Below, in pieces: positions 17,673-27,697 of a stretch of DNA of 64,000 nucleotides. The notes under the pieces were generated by a model, which made no database searches, had not been told where the DNA came from, and worked only from the letters and a program-made list of their open reading frames with translations. The translations under genes and the position numbers were made by a program. The stretch lies in NCBI RefSeq assembly GCF_001040705.1, contig NZ_CVQP01000011.1, forward strand, positions 186,248 through 250,247. The letters are read 5' to 3'. Source of the DNA: Rhodococcus sp. RD6.2 (GTDB lineage Bacteria > Actinomycetota > Actinomycetes > Mycobacteriales > Mycobacteriaceae). How positions within the stretch are numbered: position 1 is the first letter of the stretch; every line of letters begins with the position of its first letter.

Positions 17673-18782
17673 ATGGCCGTTCCCGTACCCCTCGTGTTCA
17701 ACGCTCCGCGTCGTGGCATGCCCCCGACGCACCTCGCCGACCTCGATTCGGAGGGCCGCAAGGCCGCGGTGAAGGAACTCGGCCTGCCCGGCTTCCGGGC
17801 CGACCAGCTGGCTCGCCAGTACTACGGTCGCCTCGAGGCCGACGTGGACAAGATGACCGACCTGCCCGCGTCGATGCGCGAGAAGGTCGGCGAGGCGCTG
17901 TTCCCGACGCTGCTCACGCCGGTCAAGCACGTCGCGTGTGACGACGGCACCACGCGCAAGACCCTCTGGAAGGCGAACGACGGGACGCTCCTCGAGTCGG
18001 TGCTGATGCGGTACCCGGATCGGGCGACGCTGTGCATCTCCAGCCAGGCCGGCTGCGGGATGGCGTGCCCGTTCTGCGCGACAGGTCAGGCCGGGCTCAC
18101 CCGGAACCTGTCGACCGCGGAGATCGTCGACCAGGTCCGCTCGGCTGCTGCCGCCATGCGTGACGGCGATGTCGCGGGCGGTGAGGGCCGCCTGTCGAAT
18201 GTCGTGTTCATGGGGATGGGTGAGCCGCTCGCGAACTACAAGAGGGTCGTCGCCGCGGTCCGCCGCATCACCTCACCGGCTCCCGAGGGCCTCGGCCTGT
18301 CGCAGCGTTCCGTGACCGTGTCGACGGTCGGGTTGGCCCCCGCGATCCGCAAGCTGGCCGACGAGGGGCTGTCCGTGACTCTGGCGGTGTCGCTGCACAC
18401 GCCCGACGACGAACTGCGCGACACCCTGGTTCCCGTGAACAACAGGTGGTCGGTCAAGGAGGTGCTCGACGCGGCCCGCTACTACGCGGACAAGACCGGT
18501 CGACGCGTCTCGATCGAGTACGCGCTCATCAAGGACGTCAACGACCAGCCGTGGCGGGCCGACATGCTCGGCAAGAAGCTGCACAAGGCGCTCGGCTCCC
18601 TGGTGCACGTCAACCTGATTCCGCTGAACCCGACCCCGGGCAGTGAGTGGGATGCGGCGCCGAAGGACGTGGAGCGGGAGTTCGTGCGACGCGTCATCGC
18701 GCAGGGCGTCTCGTGCACGGTCCGTGACACCCGCGGGCAGGAGATAGCCGCGGCCTGCGGGCAGCTGGCTGCGGAGAACTGA
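17673..18782 (+). CDS. rlmN: Dual-specificity 23S rRNA / tRNA m2A methyltransferase RlmN
   Basis: Radical-SAM enzyme that methylates C2 of A2503 in 23S rRNA and A37 in some tRNAs. The CxxxCxxC iron-sulphur motif is at C128, C132 and C135 (CGMACPFC), followed by [11 protein letters not shown]. The later [12 protein letters not shown] segment carries the second catalytic cysteine used for the methyl-cysteine mechanism. It is 369 aa. ATG 17673 lies 121 bp from the divergent LapA-like gene and is followed by a hairpin terminator. Confidence 0.96.
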   Translation: MAVPVPLVFNAPRRGMPPTHLADLDSEGRKAAVKELGLPGFRADQLARQYYGRLEADVDKMTDLPASMREKVGEALFPTLLTPVKHVACDDGTTRKTLWKANDGTLLESVLMRYPDRATLCISSQAGCGMACPFCATGQAGLTRNLSTAEIVDQVRSAAAAMRDGDVAGGEGRLSNVVFMGMGEPLANYKRVVAAVRRITSPAPEGLGLSQRSVTVSTVGLAPAIRKLADEGLSVTLAVSLHTPDDELRDTLVPVNNRWSVKEVLDAARYYADKTGRRVSIEYALIKDVNDQPWRADMLGKKLHKALGSLVHVNLIPLNPTPGSEWDAAPKDVEREFVRRVIAQGVSCTVRDTRGQEIAAACGQLAAEN

Positions 18783-18808
18783 GCCGGAAGAGACGACAGC
18801 CGGAAGAA

Positions 18809-18858
18809 ACGACAACGGCCGCGCGGTTCCCGAAGGGGAGCGGCGCGGCCGTTGTCGT
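18809..18858. terminator. Hairpin terminator between rlmN and the DUF2631 gene
   Basis: A 15-bp perfect stem (ACGACAACGGCCGCG at 18809-18823 with its complement at 18844-18858) and a 20-nt loop. It lies between convergent genes. There is no T-tract, which is common for high-GC actinobacteria. Confidence 0.75.
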
Positions 18859-18868
18859 GAGTGCGTGG

Positions 18869-19117
18869 TTACCGCGGCTTGCGGCGACGAATGATGTCGC
18901 GAACCAGCATGAAGATCATGAAGAAGGAGATGCCGACGAGCCACAGGTCCTCGACCTTGCCCTCGTGGTTGCCGATCGTGTAGACGAGCAGGAACAGCGC
19001 GAAGAACCAGCCCAGGAAGCGGAACAGTCGGGGCGCCTCACCGCTCCAGCCCCATTCCGCAGAGGGCACCTCGGCGGTGTCGACTTTGCTGGTGACGATG
19101 GGCTCGCTGGCGGCCAC
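18869..19117 (-). CDS. DUF2631 small membrane protein
   Basis: 82-aa protein with a short polar N-terminus, the WGWSGEAPRLFRFLGWFFA motif and two hydrophobic helices, ending in a strongly basic tail (RDIIRRRKPR). This matches DUF2631, a family restricted to actinobacteria; a member lies near rlmN and dxr in M. tuberculosis as I recall. GTG 19117 is supported by AGGAGG at ideal spacing; the longer open frame upstream to 19696 is noise from the neighbouring gene. Function unknown. Confidence 0.82.
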   Translation of the reverse strand: MAASEPIVTSKVDTAEVPSAEWGWSGEAPRLFRFLGWFFALFLLVYTIGNHEGKVEDLWLVGISFFMIFMLVRDIIRRRKPR

Positions 19118-19219
19118 GGCCGATCCTCCTGCTCGTGCGGGTGTGCATATTGCTCGCATATCGTGGCATACGACCCGACGTCGTAGCGAGCGGGGTGGAC
19201 ATGTGGGAGGGCGTTTCTC

Positions 19220-19735
19220 ATGACCGTCACACCGACCGGACGGGTCGTGCGCACTGCGAGCGGCGCGGACCTCGTCATCGACCGCCTGTTTTCCGTGTCG
19301 GCCGAGCAGATGTGGGCCGCCGTCACCGAATCCGACCGCACCGCAGCCTGGTTCGGTCCGTGGACGGGAACGGGGGCCGCCGGCAACGCGATTCGCGTGC
19401 AGATGGTCTTCGAGGAGGGGGAGCCGTGGATGGACATGACCATCGAGGTGTGCGAGGCACCGAGCCGGTACGTGGTGTCCTCGACGGACGATTTCGGGTC
19501 GTGGCTGATGGAGGTTCAGGTGGCGTCCGACGGTGACGGGTCTCGGGTGCGCCTCATCCAGCACCTCGACGCGGCGGCCGCGGCGCTCGCCGTCGACACC
19601 GGCCCGGGCTGGGAGTACTACCTCGATCTGCTGGTGACCGCGCAGTCGGGTGAGCCGCGTCCACGATTCGACGACTACCTGGCGCTGAAGGGGCATTACG
19701 AGTCCGAGGTGGCGCGGCTCGCCGGAGACAGCTGA
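19220..19735 (+). CDS. SRPBCC (AHSA1-like) domain protein
   Basis: 171-aa protein of the START/Bet-v1 superfamily with the AHSA1-type pattern: an entry strand ([20 protein letters not shown]), the AWFGPWTG segment typical of activator-of-Hsp90-like proteins, a central [11 protein letters not shown] strand and a long C-terminal helix ([12 protein letters not shown]...ALKGHYES). Members bind hydrophobic ligands; no specific role is known. It lies 102 bp from the divergent DUF2631 gene. Confidence 0.82.
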   Translation: MTVTPTGRVVRTASGADLVIDRLFSVSAEQMWAAVTESDRTAAWFGPWTGTGAAGNAIRVQMVFEEGEPWMDMTIEVCEAPSRYVVSSTDDFGSWLMEVQVASDGDGSRVRLIQHLDAAAAALAVDTGPGWEYYLDLLVTAQSGEPRPRFDDYLALKGHYESEVARLAGDS

Positions 19736-19812
19736 GTGCCGTTTCGCACGAACGAGTGCGCGGGGGTCGGCCTGTCAGGTTGCTCTCAGGTCGGATCGGG
19801 AACAATGGACGG

Positions 19813-20964
19813 GTGACAGAACCTACGCGCGTGCTGCTGCTGGGCAGCACCGGCTCGATCGGCACCCAGGCTCTCGATGTCGTCGCGGCGAATCCGGACA
19901 AGTTCACCGTCGTCGGGTTGGCCGCCGGTGGCGGCAACATCGACCTGCTGGCCGAGCAGATCCGGGCGACGGGAGTGTCCCGGGTCGCGGTCGCCGACCC
20001 TGCGGCCGCGGCGCGGCTCGACCTGCCCGGGGTCCTGTCCGGACCCGGTGCCGTCACCGAACTCGTGCGCACCACCGAGGCCGACGTCGTCCTCAACGCG
20101 CTGGTCGGCTCGCTCGGCCTCGAACCCACGCTCGCGGCGCTCGAATCGGGCGCCCGTCTGGCACTGGCGAACAAGGAGTCCCTCGTCGCGGGCGGCCCGC
20201 TCGTCACCGCCGCCGCGGCGCCCGGCCAGATCGTGCCCGTCGATTCCGAGCACTCGGCGCTCGCGCAGTGCCTGCGCGGCGGACGCGCCGACGAGGTCGA
20301 CCGGCTTGTGCTCACCGCGTCGGGCGGGCCGTTCCGCGGCTGGACGTCGGCCGCACTCGAGGCCGTGACACCGGAGCAGGCGGGTGCGCATCCGACCTGG
20401 TCGATGGGCCCGATGAACACCCTGAATTCGGCGTCGCTGGTGAACAAGGGGCTGGAACTGATCGAGACGCATCTGCTGTTCGGCGTCGACTACGACCGCA
20501 TCGACGTGACGGTGCATCCGCAGTCGATCGTGCATTCGATGGTCACTTTCACCGACGGCTCCACCCTCGCGCAGGCCAGCCCGCCGGACATGAGGCTGCC
20601 GATCGCCCTCGCCCTGGGCTGGCCGGACCGGGTACCCGGAGCCGCCGCGGCGTGCGACTTCGCCACGGCGTCGACCTGGACGTTCGAGCCCCTAGACAAC
20701 GCGGTGTTCCCGGCCGTCGACCTGGCTCGCGAGGCCGGCAAGGCGGGCGGTTGCATGACCGCCGTGTACAACGCCGCGAACGAGGTAGCTGCCCAGTACT
20801 TCCTCGACGGGGTCGCGTCGTTCCCGTCGATCGTGCGGACGGTCGAGAAGGTTCTCGCAGGTGGCGGGCAGTGGTCCGCGGCACCGGCTACCGTGGACGA
20901 TGTGCTCGCCGCGGACGGCTGGGCGCGGGCGCGAGCACACGAGCTCGTCGAGCGAAGGGGCTAG
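19813..20964 (+). CDS. dxr: 1-deoxy-D-xylulose 5-phosphate reductoisomerase
   Basis: NADPH-dependent enzyme of the non-mevalonate isoprenoid pathway making MEP. The 383-aa protein has the NADPH motif [14 protein letters not shown], the active-site [10 protein letters not shown] and [10 protein letters not shown], the flexible loop [15 protein letters not shown] and the [11 protein letters not shown] segment. GTG 19813 is the only plausible start near the family N-terminus. It is followed 6 bp later by rip1, and ispG of the same pathway follows rip1. Confidence 0.96.
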   Translation: MTEPTRVLLLGSTGSIGTQALDVVAANPDKFTVVGLAAGGGNIDLLAEQIRATGVSRVAVADPAAAARLDLPGVLSGPGAVTELVRTTEADVVLNALVGSLGLEPTLAALESGARLALANKESLVAGGPLVTAAAAPGQIVPVDSEHSALAQCLRGGRADEVDRLVLTASGGPFRGWTSAALEAVTPEQAGAHPTWSMGPMNTLNSASLVNKGLELIETHLLFGVDYDRIDVTVHPQSIVHSMVTFTDGSTLAQASPPDMRLPIALALGWPDRVPGAAAACDFATASTWTFEPLDNAVFPAVDLAREAGKAGGCMTAVYNAANEVAAQYFLDGVASFPSIVRTVEKVLAGGGQWSAAPATVDDVLAADGWARARAHELVERRG

Positions 20965-20970
20965 AACCGC

Positions 20971-22176
20971 ATGTTGATCCTCGGAATCGTGCTGTTCGCC
21001 CTCGGCATCACCATCTCTATCGCGCTGCACGAGGCCGGCCACATGTGGACGGCACGCGCGCTCGGCATGAAGGTCCGCCGCTACTACATCGGCTTCGGCC
21101 CGAAGATCTTCTCGTTCCAGCGCGGTGAGACCGAGTACGGACTCAAGGCGATCCCCGCGGGTGGCTTCTGCGATATCGCGGGCATGACGATGCACGACGA
21201 GCTCGCGCCCGACGAGGTCGATCGCGCGATGTACAAGCAGAAGACGTGGAAGCGGCTCGTCGTCATGTCCGGCGGCATCGCGATGAACTTCGTCCTCGGC
21301 CTGGTGTTGGTCGTCGTACTCGCCGTCGGGTGGGGGCTGCCCAACCTGAACCAGCCGCCGGAAACCCAGCTGGGCCCGATGAGTTGCGTGTCCGACCAGC
21401 AGTCGGACGGAACGCTCGCGGAATGCGACGGGGTCGGGCCGGCCGAAGCCGGTGGCCTGCGCGAAGGTGATCTGGTTACCGCGGTCGGCGGTGTCCCGGT
21501 CGAGACCTGGACCGAGTTCCAGACGCAGACCCGCACCCACGACGGCCCCGTCGACTACACACTCGAACGCGGCGGGGAGACGTTGACCGTGACGGTCGTC
21601 CCGCAGGAAGTGCAGCGCCTGATCAAGAACGCCGACGGCACCGTGACGACCGCGACGGTCGGCGCGATCGGCGTCGTCCCCGACTACTACGCCCCGACGC
21701 AGTACAACGTGCTGTCGGCGGTCCCCGCGTCGGTGGCGTTCACCGGCGACCTGATGGTCGAGTCCGTCAAGGGTCTCGCGCAGCTGCCGAGCAAGGTGGG
21801 CGACCTGTGGACCGCGGTCACGGGTGGTGAGCGTGCCCAGGACACCCCGATCAGTGTCGTGGGCGCGTCGGTGATCGGCGGTCAGGCCGCCGAGCAGGGA
21901 CTGTGGGAGATGTTCATTCTCCTGCTCATCAGCCTGAACTTCTTCCTCGGCATCTTCAATCTGCTGCCGTTGCTGCCCCTGGACGGCGGCCACATGGCCG
22001 TCACCATCTACGAGAAGATCCGCAACTCCCTGCGCATCCGGCGGGGCCAGCCTGCGGGCGGTCCGGTCGACTACATGAAGCTGATGCCGCTGACCTATGT
22101 GGTGATCGTGATCGGCGGCGCCTTCATGCTGCTCACCCTCACCGCCGACATCATCAATCCGATCAAGATCTTCTAG
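20971..22176 (+). CDS. rip1: Site-2 intramembrane metalloprotease Rip1 (M50 family)
   Basis: Zinc protease that cleaves anti-sigma factors within the membrane. The HExxH motif is at residues 20-24 (HEAGH) in the first membrane helix, and the second metal ligand is D338 in LLPLLPLDGGHM. A PDZ domain lies between (GLREGDLVTAVGGVPVETW). It is 401 aa with about four membrane segments. The dxr-rip1-ispG order is the mycobacterial one. No anti-sigma factor gene is in the window. Confidence 0.93.
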   Translation: MLILGIVLFALGITISIALHEAGHMWTARALGMKVRRYYIGFGPKIFSFQRGETEYGLKAIPAGGFCDIAGMTMHDELAPDEVDRAMYKQKTWKRLVVMSGGIAMNFVLGLVLVVVLAVGWGLPNLNQPPETQLGPMSCVSDQQSDGTLAECDGVGPAEAGGLREGDLVTAVGGVPVETWTEFQTQTRTHDGPVDYTLERGGETLTVTVVPQEVQRLIKNADGTVTTATVGAIGVVPDYYAPTQYNVLSAVPASVAFTGDLMVESVKGLAQLPSKVGDLWTAVTGGERAQDTPISVVGASVIGGQAAEQGLWEMFILLLISLNFFLGIFNLLPLLPLDGGHMAVTIYEKIRNSLRIRRGQPAGGPVDYMKLMPLTYVVIVIGGAFMLLTLTADIINPIKIF

Positions 22177-22226
22177 ACCAGAGGTCCTAGACTTTCCTGG
22201 TACCGAATAACGAAAGAAGGCAGACC

Positions 22227-23381
22227 GTGACCAGCCCCGTCGGTTTGGGCATGCCCGATGTTCCCGCCGTCCTCGCGCCGCGTCGCAAGACCCGTCAGTT
22301 GATGGTCGGGGGAGTCGGAGTCGGCAGCGATCATCCGGTGTCGGTGCAGTCGATGTGCACCACCAAGACGCACGACGTCAACGCCACCTTGCAGCAGATC
22401 GCCGAGCTCACGGCGTCGGGTTGCGACATCGTCCGCGTCGCCTGCCCTCGGCAGGAGGACGCCGACGCGCTCGCGACGATCGCGAGGAAGAGCCAGATCC
22501 CGGTGATCGCGGACATCCACTTCCAGCCGCGCTACATCTTCGCCGCGATCGACGCCGGTTGCGCGGCGGTGCGCGTCAACCCCGGCAACATCAAGGAGTT
22601 CGACGGTCGCGTCAAGGAGGTCGCGAAGGCGGCCGGTGACGCCGGTATCCCGATCCGGATCGGCGTCAACGCCGGTTCCCTCGATCCGCGTCTGATGCAG
22701 AAGTACGGCAAGGCCACCCCGGAGGCACTGGTCGAGTCGGCGCTGTGGGAGGCGGGCCTGTTCGAGGAACACGGCTTCGGCGACATCAAGATTTCCGTCA
22801 AGCACAACGATCCGGTCGTCATGGTCGAGGCCTACCGGCAGCTCGCGGCGCAGTGCGACTACCCACTGCACCTCGGCGTGACGGAGGCGGGACCTGCGTT
22901 CCAGGGGACGATCAAGTCGGCGGTCGCGTTCGGTGCGCTGCTCTCGGAGGGCATCGGCGACACCATCCGTGTGTCCCTGTCCGCGCCTCCTGCCGAGGAG
23001 ATCAAGGTCGGCACGCAGATCCTGCAGTCGCTGAACCTGCGTCCCCGCAAGCTGGAGATCGTGTCGTGCCCGTCGTGCGGACGCGCCCAGGTGGACGTCT
23101 ACACCCTCGCCAACGAGGTCAGCGCGGGGCTCGAGGGCATGGAGGTGCCGCTGCGCGTCGCGGTGATGGGATGCGTCGTCAACGGCCCCGGTGAGGCACG
23201 GGAAGCGGACCTCGGTGTCGCATCGGGCAACGGCAAGGGCCAGATCTTCGTGAAGGGACAGGTCATCAAGACCGTCCCCGAGGCGCAGATCGTCGAGACG
23301 CTGATCGAGGAGGCGATGCGTATCGCCGAGGAGATGGGCAACGATTCCGACTCGGGATCACCTGTCGTGACCGTGAGCTGA
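22227..23381 (+). CDS. ispG: 4-hydroxy-3-methylbut-2-enyl diphosphate synthase
   Basis: 4Fe-4S enzyme of the MEP pathway, converting MEcPP to HMBPP. The 384-aa protein shows [13 protein letters not shown], an IADIHF segment, RVNPGN and the cluster ligands SCPSCGR and [11 protein letters not shown]. The GTG at 22227 is preceded by GAAAGAAGG. It is co-oriented with dxr and rip1 (50 bp after rip1), which places two MEP steps in one transcription unit. Confidence 0.97.
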   Translation: MTSPVGLGMPDVPAVLAPRRKTRQLMVGGVGVGSDHPVSVQSMCTTKTHDVNATLQQIAELTASGCDIVRVACPRQEDADALATIARKSQIPVIADIHFQPRYIFAAIDAGCAAVRVNPGNIKEFDGRVKEVAKAAGDAGIPIRIGVNAGSLDPRLMQKYGKATPEALVESALWEAGLFEEHGFGDIKISVKHNDPVVMVEAYRQLAAQCDYPLHLGVTEAGPAFQGTIKSAVAFGALLSEGIGDTIRVSLSAPPAEEIKVGTQILQSLNLRPRKLEIVSCPSCGRAQVDVYTLANEVSAGLEGMEVPLRVAVMGCVVNGPGEAREADLGVASGNGKGQIFVKGQVIKTVPEAQIVETLIEEAMRIAEEMGNDSDSGSPVVTVS

Positions 23382-23484
23382 TCGCGACCCGTATCCTGTC
23401 GGCAAGCCCACCGCTGTGATCGGTCACACATCGCGCGCGGTGGATTCTCTGTCCGTTGGTTCGACGAGACCCGGGGGTGACTGG

Positions 23485-24321
23485 GTGCTCAAATTGCTCG
23501 GTGCCAGGCAACTCGGCGCGCGGGACCGTGCCGATGTGCTGCGGGTACTCGACGCCGACCCGATTGCCACGTGCATGGTCGCCGCACGCGTCCAGGATCT
23601 GGGTGTCGAGCCGCGGTCGATCAACGGGGAGCTCTGGAGTCGTGGCGGACCCGCGGAGTCACTGTGCTTCTCGGGTGCGAACCTGGTTCCCCTGCGGGGC
23701 GGCCTGGGGGATCTGCGGGCGTTCGCGGATCGAGCGACCCGATTTCCGCGGATGTGTTCATCGCTCGTCGGGCGCGCGGAGTTGACGCTGCCGCTGTGGG
23801 AGATGCTGGAGTCGGACTGGGGTCCGGCTCGCGAGGTCCGCGACGACCAGCCCCTTCTCGCACTGTCGGCGCGGCCGCTGGTCGAACCGGATCCTCTGGT
23901 CCGGCTCGTCCGGATGGACGAACTCGACAGGTACCTCGTCGCCGCCGTCGAGATGTTCATCGAGGAGGTCGGCATCGACCCGCGTTCCGGTGACGGTGGG
24001 CGCGGGTATCGGCGGCGCGTTGCCGGGCTGATCGCGTCGGGCCGCGCGTTCGCGCGGTTCGAGGACGGTGAGGTCGTCTTCAAGGCGGAGATCGGGTCGG
24101 CGTCGCGTCAGGTCGGGCAGATCCAGGGGGTCTGGGTGCACCCGGACCATCGTGGTGGCGGGCTCGGCGCTACCGGTACCGCCGCGGTCGCGGTGGCCGT
24201 CATGGACGCCGGACGCACGGCGAGCCTCTACGTCAACAGCTTCAACCACGCCGCGCGCCGCGCCTACGAGCGCGTCGGCTTCACCCAGGTCGCCACGTTC
24301 TCGACGATCCTGCTGGACTGA
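23485..24321 (+). CDS. GNAT family N-acetyltransferase with N-terminal DUF4081-like domain
   Basis: 278-aa protein. The C-terminal half is a GNAT domain: the acetyl-CoA P-loop region reads IQGVWVHPDHRGGGLGATG, followed by ASLYVNSFNHAARRAYERVGF. The N-terminal half (LLGARQLGARDRADVLRVLDADP) matches the partner domain found in actinobacterial proteins of this type. GTG 23485 fits the likely family start and has GGGGGTG upstream; an in-frame GTG at 23416 would add 23 unconvincing residues. In M. tuberculosis a GNAT gene also follows ispG. Its acceptor is unknown. Confidence 0.85.
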   Translation: MLKLLGARQLGARDRADVLRVLDADPIATCMVAARVQDLGVEPRSINGELWSRGGPAESLCFSGANLVPLRGGLGDLRAFADRATRFPRMCSSLVGRAELTLPLWEMLESDWGPAREVRDDQPLLALSARPLVEPDPLVRLVRMDELDRYLVAAVEMFIEEVGIDPRSGDGGRGYRRRVAGLIASGRAFARFEDGEVVFKAEIGSASRQVGQIQGVWVHPDHRGGGLGATGTAAVAVAVMDAGRTASLYVNSFNHAARRAYERVGFTQVATFSTILLD

Positions 24322-24376
24322 GTTCGGGCCCGTCGGTCGGTGGAATCCCGGCCGAGCGCCCCTACTATGGGCAGCG

Positions 24377-26185
24377 ATGAAATCGCGTCTCGCCCATCGT
24401 GTCCGAACGTCGCTGACGCTCGTCGTGTCGAGCGCGCTCGCGGTGACGCTCGCCGCCTGCACGCCCAAGCCCGACGGACCGGAACCCGCGGCGGAGCACT
24501 TCGTGTCGCTGCTCGCGGACCAGGACACCGCCTCGGCGGCGGCGCTGACGGACCGGCCCGACGTCGCTCGGACCGCACTCGAGTCGGCGTGGGAGAACCT
24601 GCAGGCCGAGTCGATGACGGCAACCGTGGGGTCGGCGCGAGTCACGGGAGACACCGCCACCGTCCAGTACACCTACGAGTGGCACCTGCCGAAGGACCGC
24701 GTGTGGACCTACACCGGGGACCTGCAGATGGGGCGCCGCGACGGCGAGTGGGCGGTGCGCTGGAACTCGACGGACCTGCATCCGAAACTCGGTGACACCC
24801 AGACCATGTCGTTGCGTTCGGTGCCTGCGCCGCGGGCGAGGGTCAACGAGCGCTCCGGTACCGACGTGCTGGTGCCCGGCAGCATCGAGCGGATCGCACT
24901 CGACGCCCGAAACGCGGGGAACCTGGGTGCGGTGTCCGCGTCGCTCGCCCGGATTCTCGCGCCGTTCGCGCCGTCGCTCACGGCGCAGTCGATCGCGGAG
25001 TCGGCGTCGAGTGTCAACGGCGCGTACCAGGTGGCGAGCCTGCGGCAGGACGACTACGAGTCCGTTGCGGCGTCGCTCGCCGAACTGCCCGGTGTCACCG
25101 TCGAGGAGGAAGCCGACCTGGTGTCCACCGACCGCGACTTCGCGCCGGACCTGATCGGTCAGGTCAAGAAGCGCGTCATCGACGAGGTCGACGGAACCGC
25201 GGGCTGGAGCGTGGTCACCGTCAATCAGAACGGCGTCGACACCGACGTCCTGACGGAGGCGAAACCGCAACCTGCGCCGTCGTTCTCGGTGACACTCGAC
25301 AGGAACATCCAGGTCGCGGCGCAGAACGCGGTGAACGCGCGCACGGATCAGGCGATGACGGTGGTGATCCAGCCGTCGACCGGCGCGATCCTCGCGGTCG
25401 CGCAGAACAAGGCCGCCGACCGAGACGGACCGGTCGCGTCGACGGGCCTGTACCCGCCCGGGTCGACGTTCAAGATCATCACGGCGGGCGCTGCCATCGA
25501 CAGCGGCCTCGCGGACCCGGACACGATGGTCCCGTGCCCCGGCCGGATCGTCATCGGTGAGCGGTCCGTACCGAACTACAACGAATTCGCGTTGGGGACG
25601 GTGTCGATGACCACGGCGTTCGCCCGGTCCTGCAACACGTCGTTCGCGAAGCTCGCCAGCGAGATGGAACCCGACGCGCTGACCGTCGCGGCCGCGCAGT
25701 TCGGAATCGGCCCGGATTACGAGGTGCCCGGTCTGCCGACCGACTCGGGGTCCGTGCCGCCGGCCGAGGATCTGGTTCAGCGCACCGAGGACGGGTTCGG
25801 GCAGGGCAAGGTGGTGGTCAGCCCGTTCGGGATGGCGTTGGCGGCGGCGACGGTGGCGAACGGGTCGACGCCGACTCCGCACCTGATCGTCGGCGACGAG
25901 ACCACCGTCACCGGAGACCGGACGGCGATCACGCCCGCCATGGTCGACGGCCTGCGCGGGATGATGCGCGAGGTGATCACGTCCGGCACCGCCCTGCGGA
26001 TCGCCGGCCAGGGTGAGGTGTACGGCAAGACAGGAGAGGCCGAGGTCGACGGCGGCTCGCACGCCTGGTTCGTCGGCTACCGCGGCGACATCGCATTCGC
26101 GACGCTCGTCGTGCGTGGCGGCAGTTCCGACAACGCCGTGGCCGTGACCACCGACATGTTCGCGGCACTTCCCGAGGGGTACTGA
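24377..26185 (+). CDS. Lipoprotein class B penicillin-binding protein
   Basis: 602-aa peptidoglycan transpeptidase anchored as a lipoprotein (signal ending ALAVTLAACTP). An NTF2-like MecA-N domain occupies about residues 35-150, then a PBP dimerisation region, then the transpeptidase domain with SxxK at S363-K366 (GSTFK), SxN at S418-N420 (SCN) and KTG at 551-553. All catalytic motifs are intact. It resembles the PBP-lipo of mycobacteria, which has the same position after ispG and the GNAT gene. ATG 24377 starts the lipoprotein signal. Confidence 0.93.
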   Translation: MKSRLAHRVRTSLTLVVSSALAVTLAACTPKPDGPEPAAEHFVSLLADQDTASAAALTDRPDVARTALESAWENLQAESMTATVGSARVTGDTATVQYTYEWHLPKDRVWTYTGDLQMGRRDGEWAVRWNSTDLHPKLGDTQTMSLRSVPAPRARVNERSGTDVLVPGSIERIALDARNAGNLGAVSASLARILAPFAPSLTAQSIAESASSVNGAYQVASLRQDDYESVAASLAELPGVTVEEEADLVSTDRDFAPDLIGQVKKRVIDEVDGTAGWSVVTVNQNGVDTDVLTEAKPQPAPSFSVTLDRNIQVAAQNAVNARTDQAMTVVIQPSTGAILAVAQNKAADRDGPVASTGLYPPGSTFKIITAGAAIDSGLADPDTMVPCPGRIVIGERSVPNYNEFALGTVSMTTAFARSCNTSFAKLASEMEPDALTVAAAQFGIGPDYEVPGLPTDSGSVPPAEDLVQRTEDGFGQGKVVVSPFGMALAAATVANGSTPTPHLIVGDETTVTGDRTAITPAMVDGLRGMMREVITSGTALRIAGQGEVYGKTGEAEVDGGSHAWFVGYRGDIAFATLVVRGGSSDNAVAVTTDMFAALPEGY

Positions 26186-26224
26186 CACTCAGGCCTCCGA
26201 CCCGAACGACGAAAGGGCTTCGCC

Positions 26225-26872
26225 ATGACGCAGCTGGTACGCGTGCAGAACTTCTTCCTGTCCAGCGACGGGTTCGGAGCTGGGGAGGGTCAGACCGAGG
26301 AACGCCCGTTCGGGCACGCCGACCCGGCGGCGTTCGCGTCGTGGGCCGGGGCGACCGCACACTGGCCGAACCGCACCGAGCCGGGCGGGACGTACGGTCT
26401 CGACGACTACATCACCCGCGACTACGCGAACAACATCGGCGCCGAGATCATGGGGCGCAACAAGTTCGGTCCGCAGCGCGGACCGTGGGAGAACCTCGAC
26501 TGGCAGGGCTGGTGGGGCGACGAGCCGCCGTTCCACACCCCCGTGTTCGTCCTGACGCACCACCCCCGTCCCTCGTTCACGCTGGGTGAGACGACGTTCC
26601 ACTTCCTCGACGCGTCACCGGAGGAGGCGCTGGCGCAGGCGTTCGCCGCCGCCGACGGCAAGGACGTCCGGATCGGCGGCGGCGTGCAGACGGTGCGCGC
26701 GTTCCTCGACGCCGACCTCGTCGACCAGATGCACGTGGCCGTCGTCCCGTCCGTCGTACTCGGGCGCGGCGAGCGGCTGTGGACGAGCCCTGACGAGCTC
26801 ACCGACCGGTTCCACCTCGAGCGGATTCCCAGTCCGAGCGGCGTCGTCCACCACTTCTTCTGGAGGCGTTGA
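26225..26872 (+). CDS. Dihydrofolate reductase (RibD C-terminal) family protein
   Basis: 215-aa protein of the RibD-C/DHFR-like fold. It shows the opening strand (VRVQNFFLSSDGFGAG), IMGRNKFG, the FVLTHHPRPSF block and a nucleotide-binding glycine motif (RIGGGVQTVRAFL). These proteins bind NADPH, but true DHFR function is unlikely because the classical DHFR N-terminus is absent. ATG 26225 follows a GAAAGG site. It lies 39 bp after the penicillin-binding protein gene on the same strand. Confidence 0.82.
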   Translation: MTQLVRVQNFFLSSDGFGAGEGQTEERPFGHADPAAFASWAGATAHWPNRTEPGGTYGLDDYITRDYANNIGAEIMGRNKFGPQRGPWENLDWQGWWGDEPPFHTPVFVLTHHPRPSFTLGETTFHFLDASPEEALAQAFAAADGKDVRIGGGVQTVRAFLDADLVDQMHVAVVPSVVLGRGERLWTSPDELTDRFHLERIPSPSGVVHHFFWRR

Positions 26873-26876
26873 CCTT

Positions 26877-27656
26877 TCAGGCCGCGCCGACGGGTGCGTA
26901 CACCACGGCCCTGGCCACTTCGTAGGTCTTGCGATCGAGGTAGCAGCACAGCAGCGCGGGCGCGCCGTCGGCGGTGCACGACGCGGTGACGGCGTCGCCC
27001 GCGGCGATCACCTTGGTCAGGTCGGTGACGTCGCGGCCGCCGAGCAGTCGCCGTGCGGCGGGGTCACCCGCCGCCGCTGCCGCGACGAGTTGCGCGACGG
27101 CCTGCTTGCCGCGCTCGCCCACGCTGCGGACGGCCGCGCCGAACGCGATCGACCCGCCGAGGCCCTGGTTGCGCAGCATCCGTGCCGCCATCGACATGCC
27201 GACCTTGAGCTTCGCCGGGTCGAGGCCCGCGACCTGCGCGAACATCGGCGCGACCTCCCAGTGCGCTGCGATCCGGCGGATACGGGGTTCGCCGTCGTCG
27301 AGGGTGGTCTCGTACAGCAGGTGCATGGGCGCGCGGGCGACGACCCCGCCCCCGAGTCGGGTCTCGATGGTGACGTCGCGGACGACGGTGAGCCCGTCGA
27401 CGATGTCATCTCGTTCGATGTGGAAGCGAATGTCGTTGGGCGCGATGAAGGTGTCGTAGAACCGGCCGAGCGAGTTGCCGCCGCGCCGATGGCTGCGTGT
27501 GTCGTAGAGGCCACCGACGACGGGGCGCCCGCCGACGGGATCCTCGACGACGTGGTGTCTGGCGAACAGCCCGAGCCAGGCGTCCCGGTCGTGTGCGGCG
27601 ACCGCGGCGGGGGAGGCGTGTGCGAGCGCGAGCAGGTCGGCGGGGTCGGCAAGCAT
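26877..27656 (-). CDS. NTF2-like (SnoaL/ketosteroid-isomerase-type) protein
   Basis: 259-aa protein whose N-terminal part reads as an NTF2-like domain (AAVAAHDRDAWLGLFARHHVVEDPVGG, then FYDTFIAPNDIRF and a MHLLYETTLD strand). A second, less recognisable part of about 110 residues follows. The fold is used by ketosteroid isomerases, polyketide cyclases and many unknown enzymes. A perfect TnnAACnnGTTnnA box, the KstR consensus for sterol catabolism, lies 24 bp upstream, which makes a steroid or lipid link worth testing. It converges on the DHFR-like gene, 4 bp apart. Confidence 0.7.
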   Translation of the reverse strand: MLADPADLLALAHASPAAVAAHDRDAWLGLFARHHVVEDPVGGRPVVGGLYDTRSHRRGGNSLGRFYDTFIAPNDIRFHIERDDIVDGLTVVRDVTIETRLGGGVVARAPMHLLYETTLDDGEPRIRRIAAHWEVAPMFAQVAGLDPAKLKVGMSMAARMLRNQGLGGSIAFGAAVRSVGERGKQAVAQLVAAAAAGDPAARRLLGGRDVTDLTKVIAAGDAVTASCTADGAPALLCCYLDRKTYEVARAVVYAPVGAA

Positions 27657-27679
27657 GCCGCGGAGTATGCCAGATCAGG

Positions 27680-27693
27680 TGGAACGCGTTCTA
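27680..27693. promoter_or_regulatory. KstR-like operator (TetR family) upstream of the NTF2-like gene
   Basis: TGGAACGCGTTCTA fits TnnAACnnGTTnnA at every fixed position and contains the 10-bp palindrome GAACGCGTTC. It sits in the 41-bp gap between the permease stop and the NTF2-like start, so that gene may have its own promoter under TetR/KstR-type control. Consensus recalled from mycobacterial and rhodococcal KstR; binding is inferred. Confidence 0.5.
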
Positions 27694-27697
27694 GAAA

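Noticed and set aside
18869-19696. Long minus-strand version of the DUF2631 gene
   Set aside because: The upstream part lies opposite the SRPBCC gene; the strong AGGAGG site places the true start at 19117.
23416-23484. Extended GNAT N-terminus from GTG 23416
   Set aside because: The extra 23 residues look like non-coding sequence and the family start fits GTG 23485.
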